A stretch of 11,672 nucleotides of DNA, taken from assembly GCA_026419705.1 (NCBI GenBank), contig JANZYY010000109.1, positions 1 to 11,672 on the forward strand, read 5' to 3'. Both the position numbers and the translations under genes were made by a program. Shown here piece after piece: positions 1-7,160 of the stretch. Numbering within the stretch: position 1 is the first letter of the stretch; each line of letters opens with the position of its first letter. Source of the stretch: Fischerella sp. GTDB taxonomy: Bacteria; Cyanobacteriota; Cyanobacteriia; Cyanobacteriales; Nostocaceae. The notes beneath the pieces are model-generated. The model ran no database searches and had not been told where the DNA came from. It was given only the letters and a program-made list of their open reading frames with translations.

Positions 1-29
1 GTACCACAAAGTACACAAAGTACGCAAAG
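1..29. repeat. Three degenerate GTAC-ACAAA tandem units
   Basis: GTACCACAAA, GTACACAAA and GTACGCAAA follow one another directly. Similar CAAAG/ACACAAAG text recurs on the minus strand in the 2131-2207 gap. This resembles the low-complexity intergenic repeats common in filamentous cyanobacteria; that comparison is from memory and untested. No gene is seen between here and the stop codon at 106. Confidence 0.5.
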
Positions 30-105
30 AAGGAGGTTTAATAGAGTTGTGCTTTCTTTGTTTACCGAGCAAAATTAATGAAACAGACTAGTGGGGGGAT
101 GATTT

Positions 106-2130
106 TTAATTATGCGATGTCTCAAGCAGCACTGCCGGATCGTCATCTATTGACAGCAAGAACTTAATCAAATCAGTTTGGTCTTGAGTGCTGTAACCCG
201 CTTTTTCATCAACCCAATATTCATGTCCGCTACCGTCAACGTTTGAGCGTTGCAAATCGGGATTGGCTCGGTTAGCTGCGACTACAGTCGCGCGTAAATT
301 CCGATCCAGTAGCACTCGCAAACTAGCTTCTGAGTCGGGTGCAATACCACGCATCAGAGTTCCAGTCATTCCCAACTCATCCGATTTTGCAATACTAAAG
401 CGTCCGCTTTCATCTTGTTGGATAGATTCAGCACTAGCTGCTACGCCACCATCATGAAGATAAGGTGCGCTTAGATATAGTCCGATCAAATTCTGCACTT
501 TGTAACCGCCATCCGGGTCACTAAGGGCATAAGCAAGCTTAATATCTTCCTGTGGCGTGATGTCAGTTGGTACTGGTAACACGGGTGGATCGGGAGGTAA
601 GGGTACAGGCACATTCGGAGGATAAGTATCTGGTGGTACAAATTCCTCTGCAAATTTACGTGAAGCCGGTGCGCGTTGGGGTTGAGTGGCTAGTTCTTTG
701 ACTGGAATGACTTTGTGGTTGGTAAAGTAACGCCCACTATGACATTCTGCACAATTTGCACGTGTGAAAATTGCAGCACCTCGTTGCAAGGTGTCGATAT
801 CAGCAATTTCGTGGGGAGGTGGCGCTAAAGTGTTTTGGAACGCAGACATGCCATTCAGCTGTGTAGCAACGGGTAAACCGGGAGTATTTGCCATTAACCC
901 GTTTTGCATAAACAAAGTACCTTTCGGGTATTCTGGCATCTTAATCACACTGTTGATTCCGGGTTCTCCTGGCGTGGGGTCTATCTGCTCAAAAAATTCT
1001 GATGGTTTTGCACCCTGTGGTAGTCTAAATTCTCGGCTAGATGCATTTTGCAGCATTGTCCCCAAGTAGAGTTCTTTGTCGATTCCTAACACCGATTCAC
1101 TTGCATCTGCTGTGGTTGTTGGGTCTGCATTTAAACCAAATACAGCATTATTTAATGTAGTCAGTCCGTGGAACCAACCGATGGAAGCAACACCACTCCA
1201 AGCATAGGGAAAAGTTTCATGGGTGTAGGAAGAAGGAATCTGCGCTGAGTTATTATTCAGGTCGCCATTAGAAACAAAGTTGCCAGGGGGCCATGTAAGA
1301 ATGGCAGCATCAACTTCATCTTCCATGATTTTAGGATCGGGAAGTTTTGCTGTTTCCCCTTTGTTGTTGATGAAAGTATGCTCTCCAGGTGGAATTTTGG
1401 TTGGATTGACATCTGTCTGACGGAAGAGTGCAGCAGAATTACTTGCCATGGCAATTAATGGACCCAAATTGATGTCTGTGTTAATTGCACCTTCTAATAT
1501 ACGTCCGGTTTCTTCACTCACTGTTGCATGACACAAAGCACAGGTAATTCCAACTCGCACTTGACCTTTGTCAAGGTGGGTGATTAATCCCAAAGGAAAC
1601 AGAGAACCTCCAGGTACATCTAGACCGGTATTCAAAACTGTACCAGCTTTGAAAGTGCGATCGCCAACGGTAATGTCTTGGTCTAGCGGGACTTGTAGAT
1701 TAGTGGTTGCTTTTCCTTTCAAACCCAAAACTGCTCTGGCTATGCTACGTAAATTGATCGGACCATCCAGGATACCCACGACATCTGTAAATAGATACTC
1801 GTTACCAAAGGTCTCTTGGTAAAAAGCATCGCGACCAAGGTCAATCAATTCTTCGGTTACTTTCACCGCACCACGATCGGGAGAAAGTGCTTGCTGTCCG
1901 GTTTCGGTTTGCAAGAGTTTATCCGCTTCTGGTTTGGTAACTGTATAACCTAACACATCATAAGAACCAATTCCTCGTGGTGGGGATTTTGTCAAAGGTG
2001 TGTAAGTGTTGTTAATATTCGGTGGTCTTCCTGGTAAGGTTAGTTCCAACTCAAAACCTAAAAAGACAACGAAGAGTAGCAAAGAGATGAGGATGAGAAT
2101 GGCGCTTAGTCGCATAGTTTTCTCACTCAT
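106..2130 (-). CDS. Di-haem cytochrome c peroxidase-like protein, membrane-anchored
   Basis: Two c-type haem sites are visible: CALCH at residues 197-201 and CAECH at 460-464, the latter preceded by RGAAIF, as in bacterial di-haem peroxidases. PYLHDGGV (about 556-563) matches the conserved stretch after the second haem in the CcpA/MauG family. Residues 7-25 form one hydrophobic helix, so the haem domains should lie in the periplasm or thylakoid lumen. A proline-rich linker occupies about 499-522. At 674 aa it is about twice a classical CcpA (roughly 320-350 aa), with the haem sites some 260 residues apart. Family knowledge suggests peroxide reduction or oxidation of a partner, but the substrate is unknown. 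There is no clear Shine-Dalgarno before Met1; Met6 (codon from 2115), preceded by GTGAG, is an alternative start that keeps the helix. It may be cotranscribed with the dehydrogenase 77 bp upstream. Confidence 0.85.
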   Translation of the reverse strand: MSEKTMRLSAILILISLLLFVVFLGFELELTLPGRPPNINNTYTPLTKSPPRGIGSYDVLGYTVTKPEADKLLQTETGQQALSPDRGAVKVTEELIDLGRDAFYQETFGNEYLFTDVVGILDGPINLRSIARAVLGLKGKATTNLQVPLDQDITVGDRTFKAGTVLNTGLDVPGGSLFPLGLITHLDKGQVRVGITCALCHATVSEETGRILEGAINTDINLGPLIAMASNSAALFRQTDVNPTKIPPGEHTFINNKGETAKLPDPKIMEDEVDAAILTWPPGNFVSNGDLNNNSAQIPSSYTHETFPYAWSGVASIGWFHGLTTLNNAVFGLNADPTTTADASESVLGIDKELYLGTMLQNASSREFRLPQGAKPSEFFEQIDPTPGEPGINSVIKMPEYPKGTLFMQNGLMANTPGLPVATQLNGMSAFQNTLAPPPHEIADIDTLQRGAAIFTRANCAECHSGRYFTNHKVIPVKELATQPQRAPASRKFAEEFVPPDTYPPNVPVPLPPDPPVLPVPTDITPQEDIKLAYALSDPDGGYKVQNLIGLYLSAPYLHDGGVAASAESIQQDESGRFSIAKSDELGMTGTLMRGIAPDSEASLRVLLDRNLRATVVAANRANPDLQRSNVDGSGHEYWVDEKAGYSTQDQTDLIKFLLSIDDDPAVLLETSHN

Positions 2131-2207
2131 GTAAAATTAACTAAAATCGTCTTCTGTAACGATCATCTGCGTGGAGTTTTGCTTGCTTTGTGTCTTTGTA
2201 GCTGAAC

Positions 2208-3098
2208 TTAAGGTAGTCCTCCCGCACCCGTTACACCCAACACTTCTCCTACTACGTAGCTTCCATCCTCGGAAGCTAGAAATACAAACGCAGGTGACAA
2301 TTCCACAGGTTGAGCAGGTCTTTCCATATCCCAATGCTCACCAAAGTGGGCTGTTTGTTCGGCTGTGAATGATTGGGGAATAAACGGTGTCCACACAGGA
2401 CCTGGGGCCACAGCATTGACTCGAATACCTTGCTTAATTAATTTCTTTGCTAAACCTTTTGTAAAGGTGACAATTGCACCCTTGGTAGCAGCATAGTCCA
2501 GAATCATAAACTCTGGTTGATATGCCTGGATCGAGGTTGTGTTAATAATTACACTCCCAGGTCTCATCTGTGGCAAAGCGTGTCTCACCAAATGAAACAT
2601 GGAAATGATATTAGTGCGGAAAGTTTTTTCAACTCGCTCCGGGGTAAACTCATCCATCTTTTCTACGGTTTTGCCCATAAACGCCGCATTGTTAATCAAA
2701 ATATCAATGCGCCCAAAGCGGTTAACTGTTTGGTCTACAATGCTCTGGCAATGTTTGTCATCACAAATGTCACCAGGAAGTGTTAGAGCCGAACGCCCCG
2801 CTTGTTCGACTACTTTTTTGGTCTCCTCTGCGTCTTCATGCTCATTCAGATAGGAAATTGTAACATCTGCTCCCTCTCTAGCAAAAGCTAAGGCGACAGC
2901 ACGACCGATACCACTATCTCCTCCTGTAATTAATGCAATCCGGTTAGCTAACTTTCCACTTCCCTGATAAGAGCTTTCTCCATAGTCAGGTTTGGGTTGC
3001 ATCTTAAATTCTAGACCTGGCGAAGGTTGGCTTTGCTCTGGGAATGGAGGATTAGCATATTGTTGACGAGGATCTATAGTTGTACTCTCGATAGACAT
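2208..3098 (-). CDS. SDR-family oxidoreductase, YghA/YdaD-like
   Basis: This is a classical NAD(P)-dependent short-chain dehydrogenase/reductase. Visible features are the Rossmann glycine motif TGGDSGIG (58-65), NNAA (136-139), Asn163, catalytic Ser189, the YAATK catalytic pair Tyr202/Lys206 and the following PG turn (232-233). The roughly 50-residue N-terminal extension, with PFPEQSQPSPG and KMQPKPDYGE, and the SIQAYQP segment match the E. coli YghA / Bacillus YdaD (general stress protein 39) branch as I remember it. It is a soluble cytoplasmic enzyme; the substrate, probably an aldehyde, alcohol or sugar, cannot be read from sequence. The start is supported by GAGGG at 3106-3110, 7 nt before the ATG. 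It is followed after 77 bp by the cytochrome gene on the same strand; a stress-linked redox pair is an inference. Confidence 0.93.
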   Translation of the reverse strand: MSIESTTIDPRQQYANPPFPEQSQPSPGLEFKMQPKPDYGESSYQGSGKLANRIALITGGDSGIGRAVALAFAREGADVTISYLNEHEDAEETKKVVEQAGRSALTLPGDICDDKHCQSIVDQTVNRFGRIDILINNAAFMGKTVEKMDEFTPERVEKTFRTNIISMFHLVRHALPQMRPGSVIINTTSIQAYQPEFMILDYAATKGAIVTFTKGLAKKLIKQGIRVNAVAPGPVWTPFIPQSFTAEQTAHFGEHWDMERPAQPVELSPAFVFLASEDGSYVVGEVLGVTGAGGLP

Positions 3099-3152
3099 GG
3101 TTAAACCCTCTTAATAATATCTGCAATGATCGATATCTGTGAAGTTAATTTC

Positions 3153-3287
3153 CGGCGTTGCACAAATAAAGGATGAATTTCCTATTAATTTCTCTGTGTC
3201 CTGGAAAGCCTTTGCACTATCTAATTATCCTGCACTCTCTGCAAAGCTTATAAATATATCGGCGTTGCTAAATCACAGTATGAATCT
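3153..3287. repeat. Direct repeat of an IS-end-like motif
   Basis: CGGCGTTGC followed by an A-rich stretch and ATGAAT occurs at 3153-3180 and again at 3260-3287. The two copies match at 21 of 28 positions without gaps, the first nine identical, and start 107 bp apart. GGCGTTGCTnAAT text resembles the terminal repeats of cyanobacterial insertion sequences as I recall them. No transposase frame lies between the copies, so this is at most a relic of IS or MITE ends. Confidence 0.45.
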
Positions 3288-3291
3288 AGAT

Positions 3292-3320
3292 GTACCAGAC
3301 GCGAAATTTCCAGTCTCTAC
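3292..3320. repeat. Imperfect inverted repeat around GAAATTTC
   Basis: GTA-cc-AGAC-gc-GAAATTTC-ca-GTCT-c-TAC folds on itself with a short mismatch near the centre and one bulge. It resembles the dispersed hairpins of the type GTAGAGACGCGAAATTTCGC found between cyanobacterial genes (from memory). It directly follows the second IS-end-like motif, so the two may belong to one decayed element. Confidence 0.4.
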
Positions 3321-3735
3321 AAGGGTTTTGGTATCTAACCAAACCATTTTCATACCCTAAATCAGCAATGGCAATATATTTGTATTTCATGTAAAAGAGA
3401 AACTTTATATCCCTACAACTTGTACAAAATACAACCAGGAAATATCAACACAAAACTGATTTCATGCTAAAAAATCGCAATATTAGTATCATCTTTCCAT
3501 AGTTATACATACAGATACCCTCATAAATTGTCCACAGGGTAGAAGTCTTCAGACTGAAGGTAGAAGCTAGACTCTAAGCATTAACATTACCCGCAGGTAA
3601 ATCATACCTGAGACGGAAGTAGGGCTTACTAAAGCAAGGTGTAATTGAATGGATTTTTCCATTAGATTAAACACTGTGATAAAAAAACATGGCTAGTTTG
3701 CCAATTCAAAATATATAGGCGATCGCGAATAATCT
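3321..3735. other. Gene-free stretch with three small palindromes
   Basis: No convincing coding frame lies between the repeats and the lipoprotein. Three inverted repeats are seen: CTTCAG-A-CTGAAG (3547-3559, flanked by direct GTAGAAG repeats), CAGGTA-N5-TACCTG (3594-3610) and AATGGA-TTTT-TCCATT (3648-3663). The second has operator-like symmetry about 140 bp upstream of the plus-strand lipoprotein start. A HIP1 octamer sits at 3719-3726. No sigma-70 promoter could be fixed with confidence. Confidence 0.35.
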
Positions 3736-3750
3736 AGGAGAAAAAGTCGA

Positions 3751-3954
3751 ATGTGTTATGTCCTAGCTCTCACAATGTTAATCTGCATCCTATTGTCAGG
3801 TTGTGAATACTTTATCCCTCATACTAGTGATGCTCTTTCTCACAGCAAGCAAGTGGAGGAGCTTCACAAACAAACTAAACTCATTGAAAGACAAACGGAC
3901 GCACTGGAACGTTTATCAAACGCAGCCGAAAAACTTGCTCATCCTCAAAATTGA
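3751..3954 (+). CDS. Small coiled-coil lipoprotein, hypothetical
   Basis: A 67-residue protein starting with a short type II signal peptide. A hydrophobic core (about 3-15) ends in the lipobox LLSGC, with Cys18 as the expected lipidated residue. The mature part (about 30-63) is polar and rich in Glu, Lys and Gln with hydrophobic residues at roughly heptad spacing (VEELHKQTKLIERQTDALERL), so it should form a helix or coiled coil tethered to a membrane. The start is supported by AGGAG at 3736-3740, ten nt before the ATG. It is the only plus-strand gene in the left 11 kb and converges with the serine hydrolase. No family is recognised; a structural envelope role, by analogy with Lpp-type helical lipoproteins, is speculation. 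Confidence 0.75.
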   Translation: MCYVLALTMLICILLSGCEYFIPHTSDALSHSKQVEELHKQTKLIERQTDALERLSNAAEKLAHPQN

Positions 3955-3963
3955 TTAGCATAT

Positions 3964-3981
3964 TTGTTTTCAAGGAAACAA
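3964..3981 (+). terminator. Weak hairpin after the lipoprotein gene
   Basis: TTGTTT-TCAAGG-AAACAA gives a 6-bp stem and 6-nt loop nine bases after the lipoprotein stop codon. The position fits a terminator, but the stem is AT-rich and no U-tract follows, so the call is weak. Confidence 0.25.
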
Positions 3982-4000
3982 TATAGAACTAGGGTATTAA

Positions 4001-4082
4001 GCGATCGCACAACTAAAGCAATCGACGCAGGATGCTCAAATACGGTTCACCATAGAGCCACGGTTATACATGCGGAATCCGC
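4001..4082. other. Convergent intergenic region with HIP1 and a palindrome
   Basis: The gap between the convergent lipoprotein and hydrolase genes (3955-4151) holds a HIP1 octamer (4001-4008) and the 11-bp perfect palindrome GCGGA-A-TCCGC (4072-4082). No coding frame is seen. The tract near 4115-4131 (CACTACAAACCCC) resembles text dispersed in heterocystous cyanobacterial genomes, from memory. Confidence 0.3.
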
Positions 4083-4151
4083 GACTTCAGCCCTTGAAAT
4101 TCAGCAATAAATCGCTCACTACAAACCCCTCATCATTAATGCGATAGATCG

Positions 4152-6218
4152 CTAGAAGCGAAAACCTAGTAAATTCCAGTAGTTCAAAAATGGAATAAAC
4201 ATTAGTGCAGTTAGCGTGAAGATAGAGTAATGCAGTCTTGCTGAAAATTTCCAATAGTTATTTCTCCAAGCCAAAAAGGTAAAAATAGGTAAAGCAATAG
4301 TCAGTACGGTTGCTATCAGGGGAAGATAAAGCAAAATAATTACTGGTGTAGGTACTTCGTAAATAAATTCCAAAGGGTTGGTTAATAATAGTGCTAACCC
4401 CATGCCAATTAAAAATGTCAGATATAAAGTGCTAATTATACCTGCTAATACCCAACCTAAATTTGCTTTTCGCGGTTGGTTTTCCGAAGCTTTTGATTTT
4501 GATGATTTGGTGTTTTGGTGAAAACGACGAATTATAGCACGTACAGTAAAAATCCAAAAAGCTGATAACAAAGCTAAGAGAAAAAATATTAACAAGGGGA
4601 TGTGAAAATATGTCGTTTCGTACCAGGCTAATCTTTCAAAGCCAGCCGGACCTAAATCTAGAGGATGGTACATAAATGTGATGCATCCATCTTCGTCTGC
4701 GCCAAAGGCGACGAAATCATCACCGTTATATCGATAGAATAATAATGGTTCAACTTCTATCAGTTTAACTATAGTGTCTTGGGGTGGAATTGTACCAAAG
4801 AAAGTCTCCGGAATATTCACTTCTAAAGTACCATTTTCACCTTCTCTCACACTGACATGATTTACCAATGAAGTTGCCTTTGCTAAAGTATGTTGCGGAT
4901 ACTCAATATGACGGTAAGTACCAGTAAAAAGCTGAACTCGCTGTTGATGATTAGCTAACGGTTGCGGTACTTCTGGTTCTTCAGTCACTGGATAATAATG
5001 GTTAAGAAAGCGGTTAATTAATTGTTCATGAAACTTAGGTTTAAATTTGTTGTAAGCAATAAATAAACCTAAATTTTGCTCAGGTATTAAAGCCACCAAA
5101 CCTGTATAACCAAGAAAGATAGAACTATGGGCTAGTACACGTTGTCCATTCTTAAAACGCTCATGAAAAGCATAGCCAATTCCAGGTAATTTTGGATGAT
5201 CGGTAAACTGCTGTTGTTTCATTTCTTGAGCAGTTTTTTCATTCAAAATGCGCTGATTTTCATAGCGTCCATCTTGCAAATTAGCTAGCATAAAATGAGT
5301 CATATCTGTAGCAGTTGAACTCAAGCCTCCAGCCGGAACTATGTTTAAAAAAAGTGATGGTAATGGATCGTAATTGTCATTTTCATATTCGTAACCTACT
5401 GCTAAATCTGCCGCCAAATCTGCTGGAAGAGGTTGGCGAAAACTGCTGCGTTTCATATCAAGTGGTTGCAGAATGTTTTCTTCTATATACTGAGCGAAGG
5501 GAACTCCAGAAATGACCTCTACCAAATAACCTGCTAAATCAAAATCAAAGTTGGAATAGCTGTAAAGTTCTCCTGATGGTCTAACGCGGGGAGGTAAGTT
5601 TTGCTTGAGGTATTTTCCTAACGGCAGTATATTCTCTTTCTCTCTAGCAGCAATGCCTATATAACGCTGGCTAAAACCGCTAGTATGGGTTAATAAATGT
5701 TTTACAGTTATAGGGTTAGGAAAATTATTCTCTATTTGAAAATCTTTGAGATATTTATTAACATCATCATCTAAATTTAGTAAACCTCGTTCTACCAATT
5801 GCATCACAGCCGTAGCCGTGAATAACTTAGAAACAGAACCCACACGAAAAACTGTTTTTTCTGGAATCACTGGCGTTTGCTTTTCGACATCAGCATAGCC
5901 ATATCCTTTGCTGAAAAATTCTGAACCATCTTTAACCACTGATATTGCTGCACCAGGAATATCCAACTCTTCCATTTCTTCGTCAAAAAATTTATCCAAA
6001 AAAGCTTCTAATTCTTGGGGAGTAGTGAGTCCTGTTTGAGTATTGTTTTGGTTAGTAGATTCTGTGGAAGTAGGTGTTTGGGCTAGGTTAGGTAAACTAG
6101 ATAAAAATAAACATAAAATCATTCCCATGAGCCCGTACAGAAGCCGCTTGAAGTGTTGCTCGATTAGTGAATAGATAGGCGAAAACTGATTTTTATTCTT
6201 TCTTTTGAAGACAGTCAT
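4152..6218 (-). CDS. Serine hydrolase (class C beta-lactamase/PBP fold) with C-terminal membrane domain
   Basis: Residues about 67-400 match the beta-lactamase/esterase family (Pfam Beta-lactamase type): the nucleophile motif S128-V-S-K131, the second motif Y221-S-N223 and HLLTHTSGF (174-182). The third box, usually HxG or KTG, reads H364-S-S. The N-terminus has a basic stretch and a hydrophobic core (about 26-42) ending in NLAQ, a probable signal peptide or anchor, so catalysis should be periplasmic. A beta-rich segment (about 425-525) follows, then four hydrophobic helices at roughly 536-558, 586-612, 624-650 and 661-685. Relatives act as D-aminopeptidases, carboxypeptidases or esterases; the substrate is not predictable and antibiotic resistance should not be assumed. 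At 688 aa it is much longer than AmpC (about 380). The start has only a weak AGG upstream. Confidence 0.9.
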   Translation of the reverse strand: MTVFKRKNKNQFSPIYSLIEQHFKRLLYGLMGMILCLFLSSLPNLAQTPTSTESTNQNNTQTGLTTPQELEAFLDKFFDEEMEELDIPGAAISVVKDGSEFFSKGYGYADVEKQTPVIPEKTVFRVGSVSKLFTATAVMQLVERGLLNLDDDVNKYLKDFQIENNFPNPITVKHLLTHTSGFSQRYIGIAAREKENILPLGKYLKQNLPPRVRPSGELYSYSNFDFDLAGYLVEVISGVPFAQYIEENILQPLDMKRSSFRQPLPADLAADLAVGYEYENDNYDPLPSLFLNIVPAGGLSSTATDMTHFMLANLQDGRYENQRILNEKTAQEMKQQQFTDHPKLPGIGYAFHERFKNGQRVLAHSSIFLGYTGLVALIPEQNLGLFIAYNKFKPKFHEQLINRFLNHYYPVTEEPEVPQPLANHQQRVQLFTGTYRHIEYPQHTLAKATSLVNHVSVREGENGTLEVNIPETFFGTIPPQDTIVKLIEVEPLLFYRYNGDDFVAFGADEDGCITFMYHPLDLGPAGFERLAWYETTYFHIPLLIFFLLALLSAFWIFTVRAIIRRFHQNTKSSKSKASENQPRKANLGWVLAGIISTLYLTFLIGMGLALLLTNPLEFIYEVPTPVIILLYLPLIATVLTIALPIFTFLAWRNNYWKFSARLHYSIFTLTALMFIPFLNYWNLLGFRF

Positions 6219-6244
6219 AGCCTAAATTAATTTGTTATCCTTGC

Positions 6245-6291
6245 CTCAATAATTATAAATAATTGAGCATGTTTTATTTTTGAAATAAAAC
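6245..6291 (-). terminator. Two adjacent hairpins between the holin-like gene and the hydrolase gene
   Basis: The first, at 6245-6267, pairs CTCAAT/ATTGAG plus three further bases around one mismatch with a 3-nt loop. The second, at 6271-6291, is a perfect 9-bp stem, GTTTTATTT-TTG-AAATAAAAC. They lie downstream of the holin-like stop (6387) and upstream of the hydrolase start (6218). They could end the first transcript, attenuate the second or form a 5' UTR structure. No long U-tract follows, so intrinsic termination is unproven. Confidence 0.35.
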
Positions 6292-6386
6292 TGAGACTTC
6301 TTAAATAAGTATTTTTTTTGCTTCACGCAGAGGCGCACTAGCCGTAGATAAGAAGACAAATAAAGGGAATTTTGCAGAAGTCTATT

Positions 6387-6740
6387 TTAAATAAAAGGTG
6401 GTACAATTGCTAAAAGAATAGAGTTAATAATTGTTAATGCAAGAGAACCTAGTGTAGCACTCCAAAAGCCATGTCGTAAGCAAAAACCATTTACTAAACG
6501 AGCGGCTAAACTAAAGATAATCGAATTTAAAACAAAGAAGAATAATCCCAGCGTCATGATGATGAATGGAAATGTAAAAAAGATCAAAATGGGAAGCAAA
6601 ATAGCATTTAAAATGCCGAAGACAGCCGCAGCGATCGCCGCTTTTTTAAAATTATCTATTTCAATTCCCAAACCTGGAATTCTAGAAATAATTAAAAAGC
6701 TGATGGTGGTAACTAACCAAGTAACTAAAATGCCAATCAT
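6387..6740 (-). CDS. Phage holin superfamily IV-like small membrane protein
   Basis: A 117-residue, strongly hydrophobic protein with four predicted spans: about 1-19, 33-54, 57-81 and 92-114. The layout and the segments FGILNAILLPIL and TLGLFFFVLN are those of the Phage_holin_4_2 (YvlD-type) family, widespread in bacterial chromosomes and mostly of unknown function despite the name. Nothing phage-like surrounds it, so a lysis role is not supported. A purine-rich GAGAGAGA stretch (about 6747-6755) precedes the ATG and can serve as ribosome-binding site. A HIP1 octamer lies within the gene (6631-6638). The serine hydrolase follows 168 bp downstream on the same strand, with the hairpin pair between them. 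Confidence 0.85.
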   Translation of the reverse strand: MIGILVTWLVTTISFLIISRIPGLGIEIDNFKKAAIAAAVFGILNAILLPILIFFTFPFIIMTLGLFFFVLNSIIFSLAARLVNGFCLRHGFWSATLGSLALTIINSILLAIVPPFI

Positions 6741-6893
6741 GAATTATCTCTCTCTAGGTTTTTTGGATGGATAAAGATTCAATTAATCAAACAACCTCAG
6801 TCTACTTCGATGCTTTAATAACTTCTTTGGTGCATGATAATGACTCAGGCGTACAACTCATAATTAATGACAAAATACCACTAGCACTCAATC

Positions 6894-7097
6894 TTAAGCC
6901 GTTGCTATGTAAGCCAAGCCTGACAAGATAGCCATAAAAATGGCAACGATATATTCGCCCTGAGAGAAATCCGTGAAGACCTGCGAATCTACATGTTTAG
7001 TACTTGATATTTTGCTAACTTTAGTGTTGACAGTAAATGTGACTGGAAAGTGATTATTCGCAAGGACAAGTTCTGCAAATTGTTCTATTGTGAGAGC
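6894..7097 (-). pseudogene. Start-less 67-codon frame, protein-like remnant or non-ATG gene
   Basis: Between a TAG (7098-7100) and a TAA (6894-6896) the minus strand has 67 open codons whose translation looks like a real protein. It begins ALTIEQFAELVL, continues NNHFPVTFTVNT, has a polar middle and ends FSQGEYIVAIFMAILSG plus LAYIATA, a membrane helix (about 49-66) at the C-terminus. No ATG, GTG or TTG occurs before that helix. By position an ancestral Met would be the CTC codon at 7092-7094, just before ACA ATA GAA; an AGGA lies about 10 nt before it. It follows the debranching-enzyme gene by 64 bp on the same strand. Either it is a small gene that lost its start or 5' part, or it uses a rare start codon. 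No family is recognised. Confidence 0.45.
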
Positions 7098-7160
7098 CTA
7101 TTTCCTGGGACGCAAGTCGGGATGGATTTTAGTAGGGCGATCGCCACTTTATCAGTAGCT

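Noticed and set aside
3139..3360. 73-codon plus-strand frame
   Set aside because: It runs across the IS-end-like repeats and the hairpin, so it is open by chance over repeat DNA.
6387..6740. Prophage or lysis cassette suggested by the holin-like protein
   Set aside because: No endolysin, integrase or phage structural gene is nearby, and this holin family is common in ordinary chromosomes.
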